DNA of 64,000 nucleotides from Cellvibrio sp. pealriver (lineage in GTDB: Bacteria; Pseudomonadota; Gammaproteobacteria; Pseudomonadales; Cellvibrionaceae), in the NCBI RefSeq assembly GCF_001183545.1, contig NZ_KQ236688.1, positions 248,001 to 312,000 on the forward strand, given 5' to 3'. The translations under genes and the position numbers were made by a program. The notes under the pieces are model-generated. The model searched no databases and was not told where the DNA came from. It saw nothing but the letters and a program-made list of their open reading frames with translations. Shown here one piece after another: positions 36,353 through 45,673 of this stretch (positions within the stretch are counted from its first letter, which is position 1; each line of letters begins with the position of its first letter).

Positions 36353-36673
36353 ATGTCATCTTTAAAAGAACTGGTTACACAATGGGAAAACCACGCTCAA
36401 GGTAAACTTACGCAAGAGACTTACGCCATACACTTGCAGATAGAAGATGCTGCGAAATTAAATGCGCTTGCCGAAATGTATCCCAAGCGTTCCAAAGAGC
36501 AGTTGTTGAGTGAATTGGTGTCTGCCGCATTAGGGCAATTGGAGGCAAGTTTTCCCTATGTGCAGGGAACCAAAGTCGTTGCTACCGATGAAATGGGTGA
36601 TGCTATCTATGAAGATGTCGGCCCCACACCGCGTTTTATGGCGCTGACGAAGAAGCATCTCAATCATCATTAA
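36353..36673 (+). CDS. Conserved small protein, function unknown
   Basis: From ATG 36353 (GAGG 7 bp upstream) the product is 106 residues, with no signal peptide. It has helical N-terminal segments (ELVTQWENHAQGKLTQETYAIHLQIEDAAK), then ALAEMYPKRSKEQLLSELVSAAL and a C-terminal GDAIYEDVGPTPRF. From memory, similar Pseudomonas proteins are annotated as pilus-associated, but that evidence is weak. It lies between the MocR gene and the exbD end. Confidence 0.7.
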   Translation: MSSLKELVTQWENHAQGKLTQETYAIHLQIEDAAKLNALAEMYPKRSKEQLLSELVSAALGQLEASFPYVQGTKVVATDEMGDAIYEDVGPTPRFMALTKKHLNHH

Positions 36674-36765
36674 CCAGTTCGTATTTCACCGGTCGCGATT
36701 CAATTGGTGGCAAGCGACAAGAGTGAAAGTAATAAATCGAACGTAATTAAAAAAACGCACGCTAA

Positions 36766-36786
36766 AGCCCGGCTAGTTGCCGGGCT
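36766..36786 (-). terminator. Terminator of the tonB-exbB-exbD operon
   Basis: AGCCCGGC (36766-36773) and GCCGGGCT (36779-36786) form an 8-bp GC stem overlapping the exbD stop. On the minus strand it is followed after about ten bases by a run of seven T. It is a plausible intrinsic terminator, although the T-tract is offset. Confidence 0.6.
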
Positions 36787-37186
36787 CGGTGACAAAGCCT
36801 AACTTTAAAAGCCCTGAGCGTTGTACTGCTGCCATGGTCTTTATCACGTGTTCATAAGCCACGGCTTTATCGCCACGTATGTGGATTTCCGGTTGGGGTT
36901 GCTTGCCAGCTTCTGCTGCCAGGCGCAATTCCAACTCTTCCAGAGTGACTTGGGTTTCGTTCCAGTAAATTTGTCCGTCGGCATTCACCGCGAGATTAAT
37001 GGTTTCCGGTTTGAGTTCATTCGGTGTGTTGTCGGCGCGCGGCAAATCCACTTTTACCGAATGGGTCAAGACCGGTACGGTGATGATAAAAATAATCAGC
37101 AACACCAACATGACATCTACCAGCGGTGTCATGTTGATCTCACTCATGACTTCGGTTTCGTCATCTAATCCTCCACCAAAAGCCAT
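36773..37186 (-). CDS. exbD: Biopolymer transport protein ExbD/TolR
   Basis: The 137-residue product has one N-terminal membrane helix (LVDVMLVLLIIFIITVPVL, with the pore Asp at DVMLV) after a short acidic cytoplasmic tail with EINMTPLVD. A periplasmic beta/alpha domain follows. ExbD forms the proton channel with ExbB to energise TonB. It follows exbB by 3 bp and ends the operon. Confidence 0.94.
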   Translation of the reverse strand: MAFGGGLDDETEVMSEINMTPLVDVMLVLLIIFIITVPVLTHSVKVDLPRADNTPNELKPETINLAVNADGQIYWNETQVTLEELELRLAAEAGKQPQPEIHIRGDKAVAYEHVIKTMAAVQRSGLLKLGFVTEPGN

Positions 37187-37189
37187 GGT

Positions 37190-37906
37190 CTAGCCCTCTT
37201 TACGCGGAGTCAGTTTGGTAATAGCCCCTTTATTTTGCAGCGGGCTACCGGTGATGAAATACGCATGCAGTTGGTGGGCAAAGCGGTTGAGTTTGTTGAG
37301 TACGCCCTTGTTGGCACGGGTGAGCGCGTTATAGCCCAGCACTGCAGGAATGGCGACAGCCAGACCAAACGCGGTCATGATCAATGCTTCACCGACCGGG
37401 CCTGCAACCTTATCGATACTCGCCTGGCCCGAAATACCTATCCCAACCAGTGCGTGGTAAATACCCCATACCGTACCGAACAACCCAACAAACGGCGCGG
37501 TTGAGCCTACCGAGGCTAAGATCGCCAAGCCGCGCTGCAGGCGTTCGGCACTTTCATCGATGGAACCGCGCAGACAAGCCGTCAGCCATTCTGCCAGCGG
37601 TAAATGGCCGTGCAGGTCATCTTTGTGGTTGCTGTGGTGGTCAAGTGCGGCTTGCCCTTCTTCTGCCAAATGGCGGAAGGGCGTAGTGCGGTCATCGCCC
37701 AGTGTGCGTAAGCCCTCGGCAAAGCTCTGCGCATGCCAGAAGTCATTCAGGCCTTGGGATGGGCGGCGTAAACGCCACAAACCCCAAGCGCGCACAACAA
37801 TTACCCACCAGCTAGCGATGGACATAATCAATAAAATAATCGCGACCGCTTTGATCAGCGCATCGCCTTGTGCCCATACGGAAGCAATACCATAGGGTGA
37901 ATCCAT
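37190..37906 (-). CDS. exbB: Biopolymer transport protein ExbB/TolQ
   Basis: From ATG 37906 (GAGG ~6 bp upstream) the product is 238 residues. It has three transmembrane helices: one near 20-42, and a C-terminal pair with SVGSTAPFVGLFGTVWGIYHAL and ALIMTAFGLAVAIPAVLGYN. These are hallmark MotA/TolQ/ExbB channel segments. With ExbD it harvests the proton motive force for TonB. A TTG at 37924 is a less likely start. Confidence 0.94.
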   Translation of the reverse strand: MDSPYGIASVWAQGDALIKAVAIILLIMSIASWWVIVVRAWGLWRLRRPSQGLNDFWHAQSFAEGLRTLGDDRTTPFRHLAEEGQAALDHHSNHKDDLHGHLPLAEWLTACLRGSIDESAERLQRGLAILASVGSTAPFVGLFGTVWGIYHALVGIGISGQASIDKVAGPVGEALIMTAFGLAVAIPAVLGYNALTRANKGVLNKLNRFAHQLHAYFITGSPLQNKGAITKLTPRKEG

Positions 37907-37964
37907 AAAAACCTCGTTAGCCAAATAAAATGTATAGGTTGCAGTTGATAGTGTTCAAATTCGA

Positions 37965-38591
37965 TTAATGCAGGTCAAACTCAATGGGTTGCTCATACCA
38001 AAAATCGATAGCTATCCCGCCTTGGGTTGCAGGTTGGAAGCGCCAATGAGAGACCGCTTTTATTGCTGCGTCATCCAACCGTTTAAAACCACTGGAACGT
38101 TTGAGTTTGATCTCGCTCACGGTGCCATCAGCCATGATCAAAATATCCAGAAGCACTATTCCCTCTTCACGCAAGCGGCGCGACAAGCTTGGGTAAGCCG
38201 GTGCGGGGTTGCTCAATTGGTCAGCATCTGCGCTCGGAGGAACAACCGGTGCCGGAGGCGCAGGTTCAGCGGGCTTGGTTTCCGCAGGTTGCTGAACTTG
38301 CGGCTGTGGCTCCGGTTCCGGGGCTTTTACCGCGCGCTCCGATGGTGGTGCTTTGGGTGGCGGCTTTGGCTTGGGTTTGGGCTCCGGTTTTTTCTCTGGC
38401 GGTGGTGGGGGTGGCAAGGGTTCCGGAGGAGTTGGCTCCGGTTCGGCTGCTATCAGCATCCCCTGAATAGTGGGTTGAACAATTTCAACCGGTTTGGGAG
38501 GTGAGGGCCATAAGACAACTGCCGCCAGAATACCGGCATGAGCACCCGCTACGAGCAAAAAGAAGAGCAAGGAAACGTGTTTGGATTGCAT
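37965..38591 (-). CDS. tonB: Energy transducer TonB
   Basis: The 208-residue protein has an N-terminal membrane helix (~8-30; HVSLLFFLLVAGAHAG), a Pro/Glu/Lys-rich spanner (~40-118) and a C-terminal TonB domain (YPSLSRRLREEGIVLLDILIMADGTVSEIKLKRSSG). It passes energy to the TonB-dependent receptors, of which four are encoded in this window. It is first in the tonB-exbB-exbD operon, under a Fur-box-like site. Confidence 0.94.
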   Translation of the reverse strand: MQSKHVSLLFFLLVAGAHAGILAAVVLWPSPPKPVEIVQPTIQGMLIAAEPEPTPPEPLPPPPPPEKKPEPKPKPKPPPKAPPSERAVKAPEPEPQPQVQQPAETKPAEPAPPAPVVPPSADADQLSNPAPAYPSLSRRLREEGIVLLDILIMADGTVSEIKLKRSSGFKRLDDAAIKAVSHWRFQPATQGGIAIDFWYEQPIEFDLH

Positions 38592-38652
38592 TTGCCTGAC
38601 TACCGCCTCTGTGAGGCGAGAAACAACGAGTGGATGTAAATAACAAATTATT

Positions 38653-38671
38653 GTTAATGATAATTCTTCTC
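38653..38671 (-). promoter_or_regulatory. Fur box upstream of tonB
   Basis: The plus-strand 19-mer GTTAATGATAATTCTTCTC matches 15 of 19 positions of the Fur consensus GATAATGATAATCATTATC. It lies 62 bp upstream of the tonB start, in the right place to repress tonB-exbB-exbD when iron is plentiful. Confidence 0.75.
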
Positions 38672-38798
38672 AACAATAAAGGCAATCGCTCAGTCTCTGT
38701 ACGGTCGTCATGACGAGTAGCTCAGGGGTCTGGTATTCCTGACGGTTTCCGATGTTATACTCGCCCTCCCGCGCATAGCGCTTTACCAGTAGGACCCC

Positions 38799-40088
38799 AT
38801 GGAAATCTTTGTATTGCTTGGCCTGATTGTATTGAACGGCATATTCGCGATGTCGGAAATTGCTATTGTCACCGCCAAAAAATCACGCCTGATGGCAATT
38901 GCTGCCAAGGGCAACAGCTCAGCGCAGGTTGCGTTGAAGCTTGCCGAAGACCCCACCCAGTTTTTATCTACCGTGCAAATCGGCATTACCTCGATTGGTC
39001 TGCTGAACGGTATTGTTGGTGAATCCATTCTCGCCGAGCCTTTTGCCCTTTGGTTGCAGAGCCTCGGTGTGCCTGTGAATTTCAGTGATAATTTCGCGAC
39101 TGTTCTCGTGGTTGTGGTTGTTACTTACTTCTCGATTGTGGTGGGTGAATTAGTGCCCAAACGCATTGGTCAGCTCAACGCTGAACGAATCGCGTGTATT
39201 GTTGCACCTCCCATGCAAGTGCTCGCCATCATCACCAAACCGTTTGTGCATTTTTTATCGAATTCCACACGTGCGTTGATGCGTGTATTGGGCTTCCACC
39301 AAACCAATAACCATCAAGTGACAGAAGAAGATATCCACGCAATTCTTGATGAAGGTTCCAGCTCAGGTGTGTTGGAACAACAAGAACATACAATGGTAAA
39401 AAATGTGCTGCGCTTGGAAACCCGCAGTATTGTGTCGCTTATGGTGCCGCGCGCAGACATTATTTATCTGGATACCGCCATCACCCTGGAGGAAAACTAC
39501 CAGCGTGTGATGAAGTCGCCGCACTCGCGCTTTCCGGTCTGCACCAAACAAATTGATAACCTTGTTGGGGTCATTAACGCGAAAGAATTGTTGGCAGAAG
39601 CTATTCGCGGCAGCACGGTTGAACTGGAATCGATGGCGCAGCCTTGCCATGTTGTGCCTGAATCGCTTACCGGTATGGAGCTGCTGGAATTTTTCCGTTC
39701 ATCGCACAGCCAAATGGTATTTGTGGTTGATGAATATGGCGATCTCAAAGGTATCGTGACCCTGCAAGATTTACTGGAAGCACTGACCGGTGAATTCGTG
39801 ATGGGTGAAGGCGAAGATGCTTACGTTGTCCGCCGCGATGATGGTTCCTTCTTGCTGGACGGCATGCTGCCTATTCTGGAATTGAAAGACTGTTTGGAAA
39901 TTGATGACCTTCCAGAAGAAGGCGATTACCAAACCCTTAACGGTCTGATCATGTTGCTTATGGGGCGTATGCCTGCGACGGGCGACAAAGTTGTGGTGCA
40001 AAACTGGCAATTGGAAATTGTGGATATGGATGGTCGCCGTATCGATAAAATCCTGGCGAGCAAAGTACCTGAAACCGATTTGCCCTAA
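38799..40088 (+). CDS. CNNM/CBS transporter-like protein (hemolysin family)
   Basis: The 429-residue protein has a CNNM (DUF21) domain with four membrane helices (~1-190), a tandem CBS pair (~205-330; VPRADIIYLDT and VDEYGDLKGIVTLQDLLEALTGEF) and a C-terminal CorC_HlyC domain. Family members in proteobacteria act in Mg2+/Co2+ homeostasis; the transported ion is not certain. It stands alone, with its own promoter in front of ATG 38799. Confidence 0.9.
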   Translation: MEIFVLLGLIVLNGIFAMSEIAIVTAKKSRLMAIAAKGNSSAQVALKLAEDPTQFLSTVQIGITSIGLLNGIVGESILAEPFALWLQSLGVPVNFSDNFATVLVVVVVTYFSIVVGELVPKRIGQLNAERIACIVAPPMQVLAIITKPFVHFLSNSTRALMRVLGFHQTNNHQVTEEDIHAILDEGSSSGVLEQQEHTMVKNVLRLETRSIVSLMVPRADIIYLDTAITLEENYQRVMKSPHSRFPVCTKQIDNLVGVINAKELLAEAIRGSTVELESMAQPCHVVPESLTGMELLEFFRSSHSQMVFVVDEYGDLKGIVTLQDLLEALTGEFVMGEGEDAYVVRRDDGSFLLDGMLPILELKDCLEIDDLPEEGDYQTLNGLIMLLMGRMPATGDKVVVQNWQLEIVDMDGRRIDKILASKVPETDLP

Positions 40089-40217
40089 TTCGGTTAACAA
40101 TACAGCAGCGCATACGTATTCATCGGCCTCTGGCCGATAACTCCTTGGCACCGGCGTTGTAAATGGGCTTTACTTTTAGCGCCCATTTTATAACGCCAAT
40201 AGCCATGGAGCTCCCGC

Positions 40218-41993
40218 ATGAAAACTCTCTTGCGCCCATCCGCATTTCTCTTAGCCCTAAGTCTCTCGTTTGCCTTCACTGGTTGTTCTGACCCTAACAC
40301 CGCTTCAAAACCTGCATCTGCCGTTAGCGCCAGTAGTGCAGCAGCAGAATATTTATCGCTTCCGGTGAATGAAACAGCCAATCAGTGGTGGCACAACGCG
40401 ATTTTTTACGAAATCTGGCCGCGCTCTTTTTACGATGCCGATGGCGATGGTAGCGGCGATTTTCAGGGTATGACCAGTAAGCTGGATTATCTAAAAAGTT
40501 TGGGGGTGAATGGCATTTGGTTGACCCCGGTGTTCGAAGCACCCTCGTATCACGGTTACGATTTCCAGGATTTTTATAACGTAGAAGCTGACTATGGCAC
40601 CATGGCCGACTTCGAGCATTTCATCCAGCAAGCGCACGCGCGCGATATGAAAGTCATTCTGGATTTGGTGTTGAATCACATCTCCGATAAACACGAATGG
40701 TTTATTAAATCGGCCAACAAAGAACCCGGTTACGAAGATTACTTTATTTGGCGCGATGAGCGCCCGCAAAGTGGTTGGGGCCAACCCTGGTCTTCAGAAT
40801 CCAACCCTGCAGCAGTTTGGCATTGGAACGACACACGCAAAGCCTATTACTACGGTGCCTTCGGTGGCAGCCAACCGGATTTAAATCTCACCAAACAAGT
40901 GGTTATTGATGAGTTAAATAAGCTCGCGACTTTCTGGCTTGAAAAAGGTGTTGATGGTTTCCGTTTGGATGCAGTCCGCTATGCGGTGGAAGAGGGCGGT
41001 TATCCGCTGCAAGCCGATACTCAAGGCACTATCGATTACTGGACTATTTTTTCGCAACATGTGAAATCGATAAAACCCGATGCCATGTTGGTTGCAGAAG
41101 CTTGGGCTGATTTAAAAACAGTTGGTCGCTACCGCAATGAAGGTAAAGGTTTGGATTCAGCGTTCGATTTTGATTTTGGTAATGTGATTATCGACATACT
41201 GAACCCGGCGGTAAAACAGTCGGCTGATTTTGGCACCTTGGGTAATAGTACGCTGCAACAAAATCGCGAAAATTTATGGGCGAATTTGAATGCGCGTAAA
41301 GCGGCTGCACCACTGCATTATTTTTCGCCTTTCCTGACCAATCACGACCAAAACCGGATTATGTTGTCGCTCAATAATGACTTTGCCAAAGCGAAGATTG
41401 CAGCGAGTTTATTAATGACCACTCCGGGGCCTTTGTATCTTTACTACGGTGAAGAAATTGGTGTATCGCAATACAAAACCGGCGATGATCAATATCGCCG
41501 CGCGATTATGCAGTGGAGCGAGGAAGATAGCGCGGGTTTTAATAGCTCTGGCGAATTTTGGTTAGATCAAGCCAAATGGTTTCCGTGGATGCAAAACCAT
41601 CAAGGCTGGTTTGCCAATTATTGGAAAACCTTGCAGGGCACCGGGGTTTCTGTTGCTGCCCAAGCGCAAGATCCATCATCGCTGCTGAATCATTACAAAC
41701 GCTTGATCAGCGTGCGCAACAGCAACCCTGCGTTGCAGTTGCCGGACGAAATTCGTTATTACCCGGTTGATAATAAAGATGTGTGGTTAGTTGAAAATAT
41801 CGGCGAAAACTTCAGTGAAAAGAACGGCGAAAAAACCAGTGTGTGGGTGGTAGTGAATTTGAACCCACAGAGTGCGGCTGAGTTTTCCGTGCCTGATAAT
41901 TTACGTGGTGAGCGCACTGAGCAGGTTACTGGTGAGAAAATCAATGTGGGTGAACGTGTTAGTGTGCCTGCAGCTGGGGTAATGATTTTTTAA
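40218..41993 (+). CDS. GH13 alpha-glucosidase/alpha-amylase lipoprotein
   Basis: The 591-residue product begins with a lipoprotein signal (LSFAFTGC, Cys near residue 23). The (beta/alpha)8 barrel has all four GH13 regions: DLVLNH near 154, GFRLDAVRY (nucleophile Asp) near 250, the EAW acid/base Glu near 295 and FLTNHDQNR near 375. It resembles alpha-glucosidases and oligo-1,6-glucosidases. Periplasmic hydrolysis of alpha-glucans or oligosaccharides is likely. It would supply glucose alongside the trehalase. Confidence 0.9.
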   Translation: MKTLLRPSAFLLALSLSFAFTGCSDPNTASKPASAVSASSAAAEYLSLPVNETANQWWHNAIFYEIWPRSFYDADGDGSGDFQGMTSKLDYLKSLGVNGIWLTPVFEAPSYHGYDFQDFYNVEADYGTMADFEHFIQQAHARDMKVILDLVLNHISDKHEWFIKSANKEPGYEDYFIWRDERPQSGWGQPWSSESNPAAVWHWNDTRKAYYYGAFGGSQPDLNLTKQVVIDELNKLATFWLEKGVDGFRLDAVRYAVEEGGYPLQADTQGTIDYWTIFSQHVKSIKPDAMLVAEAWADLKTVGRYRNEGKGLDSAFDFDFGNVIIDILNPAVKQSADFGTLGNSTLQQNRENLWANLNARKAAAPLHYFSPFLTNHDQNRIMLSLNNDFAKAKIAASLLMTTPGPLYLYYGEEIGVSQYKTGDDQYRRAIMQWSEEDSAGFNSSGEFWLDQAKWFPWMQNHQGWFANYWKTLQGTGVSVAAQAQDPSSLLNHYKRLISVRNSNPALQLPDEIRYYPVDNKDVWLVENIGENFSEKNGEKTSVWVVVNLNPQSAAEFSVPDNLRGERTEQVTGEKINVGERVSVPAAGVMIF

Positions 41994-42062
41994 AATTTTA
42001 ATGCGGTGCGGTGCGTGTTGGGCATCGCTGCGCTTAGCACCAACCCACCTGTGTGAAGTTAT

Positions 42063-42100
42063 AGCAAGGTCATATGTGATGATTTATATATGACCTTGCT
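42063..42100. terminator. Bidirectional terminator between GH13 and S46 peptidase genes
   Basis: AGCAAGGTCATAT (42063-42075) and ATATGACCTTGCT (42088-42100) form a perfect 13-bp stem with a 12-base loop. It lies between the converging stops at 41993 and 42110. A/T pairs flank the stem, but no long T-tract follows. Confidence 0.7.
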
Positions 42101-42109
42101 GATAAATGA

Positions 42110-44215
42110 TTATTTCAACTTTAATTCTTTTACCAAGTGGTCGGCTTTATAGACTTTCTTTAATGCTTCTGCCATCGCCGCCGGATGTACCGATACGCTA
42201 CGGTTGACTGATTCATCAAAAAAGTAAGCGCCGCCCAGTGAATTAATATTGCCGTCAAAAATTAACCCGACTAATTCCCCTTTCGCGTTGATCAATGGGC
42301 TGCCGGAGTTGCCGCCGATAATATCGTTGGTTGATACCTGATTAAAACGCGCTTTTTTATCGACTTTTTTCTGTGCCGCGCTCCAGCTATCGGCCAGCTT
42401 GAATGGGTCGTAGCCTGTTGCGCGGTCAAATAATCCGGCCAGCGTAGTAAATGGCGTAACCATTTCTCCTTTTTCTTCCCAGCCGCGAATCACGCCATGC
42501 GACAAACGCAGCGAAAAAGTTGCATCGGGATACACTTGCGTTCCTTTATATGCAAAGCGAGCCTGCGCCAATTGGCTTGCCGCTGCTTTTTGCACGGGCT
42601 CAATGTTTTGGTCGTAATCCATGCGTACTTTGCGTGCATAGGTATCGATAACTTTTGCAAGTGCGATTGCGGGGTCATCACTCTTGGCTATTGCATCGGC
42701 ACCGCCTTCCCATAATTGTTTACGCAGTGCTGCATCACTTAATTTGCTGTGTGAAACGATGCGTTTGGCCAATGCCTCGGGCGATTCTTTGCCCAAAATA
42801 TGTTTGACGACGGGATTATCAACGCCCAATTTTTCACGTAGTTTGCTCAGTGACCATGCCAGTTTCATGGTTTCAAAATCGCTGTATAACGGCGATTCAG
42901 CCAACAGCCCCGCTTGCACTGCCGGTAAGCTGGCGTTGGAAAATTCGCGCAAGCGTTCATGATCAGGTTTGTTGCGTTCTTCTGCACCGCGAACCAAAGT
43001 GCGCGCCCAGGTAACTTGTTGGGACATAATACCCATGCCCAATTCCAGCATCACATAATCCACATACATATTGCGGAATGTTGTTTGGGTTTGGGTTAAG
43101 GTTTGCCATGGATTGCCATAGGTTTTTGCACGCGTCGCATCGCTTTCAACCCAATTGCGAAATATATATTCCTGTTCGCGTTTTTGCTCCATGACATCGT
43201 GTGATAACAGTGCCTGAAACATACCGGTACGCGCTTTTAATCCGTTTTCGACCAGAGTCAATTCAGTTTGTGCGATACGTGCTTGCTCGTCGCCCTGATT
43301 GGAATATTGCAATAATAATCCGCGGTATTCTGCTGCAAATAATAAACGGAACGGCAACACCAGATCCCGTTGGGTTTCCAACTCAGTCATCGTGAGTAAG
43401 CGCTGCGTAGTGCCTGGGTGGCCGAGTGTCATCACCAATTCATTTTCTTTTGCGCCTTTGGTGTTGATTGGAAACCAATCGCGGTTTGCAATGGGCTTGC
43501 CGTCTTCATAGACACGCAGTAACGCCATATCCAGGTTGTAACGTGGGAAATTAAAATTATCCGGATCTCCACCAAAAAATCCGGATGCATATTCCGGTGT
43601 AAATACCAAACGCACATCCTGATAGCGCGAATACTGATACACATAATATTGGCCGCCGCCGTACAGCTCGACAATATCGCAGCGGCGTTTGTTACCGGCA
43701 TCAGCCATACACTCTTTTTCAATGGATGACTGCTCGGCTTTTTTTGCGTCGCTGAATGCTTTTCCGCTCAATCCTGCCAGCGCTTTTTGCATGCGGTCAG
43801 TAACATTTTTGGTGTGCTCCAAACGATTCACTTCTACGCCGGGGCATTGTTTTTCTTCTGTGTTGTTCCTGGCGAGAAATCCGTTTTTCATAAAATCTTG
43901 CGATGGGCTGGATAAATCTTCCACGCAATTAATTACACAGTGATGATTGGTCAGTACCAGCCCATTGGCGGATACAAATGAACCCGAGCAACCACCGGCA
44001 AGGCGCACAGCACTGCGCATGCTCTTATCAATCCAGGCAGCAGAGGGTTTGAAACCGTAGCGTTGTTCCAGATCAGCATGCGGCAAATTGTCCAAGGTCC
44101 ACATCCCTTCGGCGGCAATACCCGGCAGTGAAACGCACAGACTGCTTGCCAACAAAAACGCCCTTGTTGAAACTGTTGTTCTCATTCTCTTCGCACGCTT
44201 GATTGCACTGTGCAT
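42110..44215 (-). CDS. S46 family dipeptidyl-peptidase (DPP7/DPP11-like)
   Basis: The 701-residue product has a basic N-terminus and signal peptide to about residue 34 (SLPGIAA). It has chymotrypsin-like motifs of S46: GSFVSANGLVLTNHHCV with catalytic His near residue 93, and GGNSGSPLINAKGELVGLIFDGN with the catalytic Ser near residue 640. The enzyme removes dipeptides in the periplasm. AGGAG lies 7 bp before ATG 44215, which decides that start over the later Met11. Confidence 0.92.
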   Translation of the reverse strand: MHSAIKRAKRMRTTVSTRAFLLASSLCVSLPGIAAEGMWTLDNLPHADLEQRYGFKPSAAWIDKSMRSAVRLAGGCSGSFVSANGLVLTNHHCVINCVEDLSSPSQDFMKNGFLARNNTEEKQCPGVEVNRLEHTKNVTDRMQKALAGLSGKAFSDAKKAEQSSIEKECMADAGNKRRCDIVELYGGGQYYVYQYSRYQDVRLVFTPEYASGFFGGDPDNFNFPRYNLDMALLRVYEDGKPIANRDWFPINTKGAKENELVMTLGHPGTTQRLLTMTELETQRDLVLPFRLLFAAEYRGLLLQYSNQGDEQARIAQTELTLVENGLKARTGMFQALLSHDVMEQKREQEYIFRNWVESDATRAKTYGNPWQTLTQTQTTFRNMYVDYVMLELGMGIMSQQVTWARTLVRGAEERNKPDHERLREFSNASLPAVQAGLLAESPLYSDFETMKLAWSLSKLREKLGVDNPVVKHILGKESPEALAKRIVSHSKLSDAALRKQLWEGGADAIAKSDDPAIALAKVIDTYARKVRMDYDQNIEPVQKAAASQLAQARFAYKGTQVYPDATFSLRLSHGVIRGWEEKGEMVTPFTTLAGLFDRATGYDPFKLADSWSAAQKKVDKKARFNQVSTNDIIGGNSGSPLINAKGELVGLIFDGNINSLGGAYFFDESVNRSVSVHPAAMAEALKKVYKADHLVKELKLK

Positions 44216-44297
44216 CAGTCATCTCCTGTGAATGTATTTACGTGGGTTGTGGGAGTGTAAACCAGTATGCAAAACGCGGCTACGCACCCGGTTCGTA

Positions 44298-45461
44298 TTA
44301 CTCTTTCAATGCACCGGCCGGTACCTGGGCGGTTTTATTGTTGGAGGGAAACCAGCGTGTCCGTAAATTCATGAACGGTGTTTCAACCAACCTAAATAGC
44401 AACCAACCGCCTATGGTGCTTATCAAGACAATAATGCCCATACCCAGATAACCATCGGTGTTGATGCCGAGGTTTTTAACGGGATCTTCCAATAATTGGT
44501 AGAGTGGTTTGTGGATTAAATAAATAGCATAAGACCAGAGTGCGAGGCTGGCAGCGCCAGAAATTTTTTGGCGGTAGAGCCAGCAGCAAGGCGAGAGCGC
44601 TGCCATTACCAGCAAGGCAAAGCTGATGGCCAAGAGCGAATAGCCAATGACGGGAGTCCATGTGCTAGTGCCTGTCTCTTGGGTATAGGCCAGATTTAAA
44701 AATACATAAAACACCCAACCGCATCCCGCCAACCCAGCCACAAAAAAAGCGTTGCCATAACGAAGTAGTTTTTCATATCGGGAAGGGTGATAGTTTTTTA
44801 GCAGCGCGATGGCGATACCCGGCAGCAATTCATCAAATCGCGAATAACTGGGATAGTAAATGAATTCGTAATAATCTTTGCCCGTTATCTGGGGTCCGCC
44901 ATGTGCATTGAGCATATAGGCGCGTATCAGTATTGCCGCGATAAAGCCTGCGATAATAATGACCCACATGCGTACCGGGTTTGCGTCACGGGCGAGCGCT
45001 AGCATACACACCAAGGGAAACAACAAATAAAATTGCTCTTCAACGCAGAGCGACCATGAATGGGTAAAGGTTTCCATTGGCCGCATATCAAGATTTTGCG
45101 TAAACGTCAGGAATTGCCACAGCGGCGCTGTATAAGTAGGGCTTAATAACGCGGGCAAGAGCAAGTACAGCGCAAGCACAACATAATAATTGGGCAATGT
45201 GCGCAACAAACGTCGCGCATAGAAATGTTTAAGTGAAAAGTTTTCTTTTTTTGCATAAGCGCGGAGTATTTGTTCGCCAATCAAATAACCGCTTAATACA
45301 AAAAACAAATCCACACCCACCCAGCCAATTCGGGTGATAAAACCGAATAACAGTTCATTGCTTACAACAACGCGGTAGTGATAGATCAGCACCAAAATAA
45401 TAGCGAGTGCTCTTAATGTGTCCAAGCCATAGAGGCGGGTACTACTGATTTTATTGTCCAT
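44298..45461 (-). CDS. OafA/YrhL-type membrane acyltransferase
   Basis: The 387-residue protein has about ten membrane helices. It starts RLYGLDTLRALAIILVLIYHYRVV with the conserved His, then GWVGVDLFFVLSGYLIGEQILR and FYARRLLRTLPNYY. These are hallmarks of Acyl_transf_3, which acetylates surface polysaccharides such as O-antigen. It differs from the OpgC-like copy at 11983. Its specific acceptor is unknown. It lies downstream of a doubtful short frame and upstream of the S46 gene on the same strand. Confidence 0.88.
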   Translation of the reverse strand: MDNKISSTRLYGLDTLRALAIILVLIYHYRVVVSNELLFGFITRIGWVGVDLFFVLSGYLIGEQILRAYAKKENFSLKHFYARRLLRTLPNYYVVLALYLLLPALLSPTYTAPLWQFLTFTQNLDMRPMETFTHSWSLCVEEQFYLLFPLVCMLALARDANPVRMWVIIIAGFIAAILIRAYMLNAHGGPQITGKDYYEFIYYPSYSRFDELLPGIAIALLKNYHPSRYEKLLRYGNAFFVAGLAGCGWVFYVFLNLAYTQETGTSTWTPVIGYSLLAISFALLVMAALSPCCWLYRQKISGAASLALWSYAIYLIHKPLYQLLEDPVKNLGINTDGYLGMGIIVLISTIGGWLLFRLVETPFMNLRTRWFPSNNKTAQVPAGALKE

Positions 45462-45673
45462 GTTTTTATACTTAACTCGTTAACGGATTTTTTATGACTT
45501 GCTTTTTCCCTGATAATTCCATCTTGCGAGCATTGTTTGGAGCGATTGGATAATCGCCTGCTTCAATCACCTGCTTTAAGCGCAGATCGCTCGCTTTCCA
45601 TGATAAGTTTGTATTACTCGCCTCATTTGTATTAAGGTTCAGGCAATTATTATTCACAACAGCGGTTATTGAA

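Noticed and set aside
40122..40188. Two hairpins between the CNNM and GH13 genes (ATCGGCC/GGCCGAT and AAATGGGC/GCCCATTT)
   Set aside because: Neither is followed by a good T-tract and I cannot assign either as a terminator or riboswitch with confidence.
45472..45657. 61-residue frame upstream of the OafA-type gene with a FlgM-like stretch (LRLKQVIEAGDYPI)
   Set aside because: It starts with GTG without a Shine-Dalgarno, and no flagellar genes are nearby. The similarity is short and may be chance.
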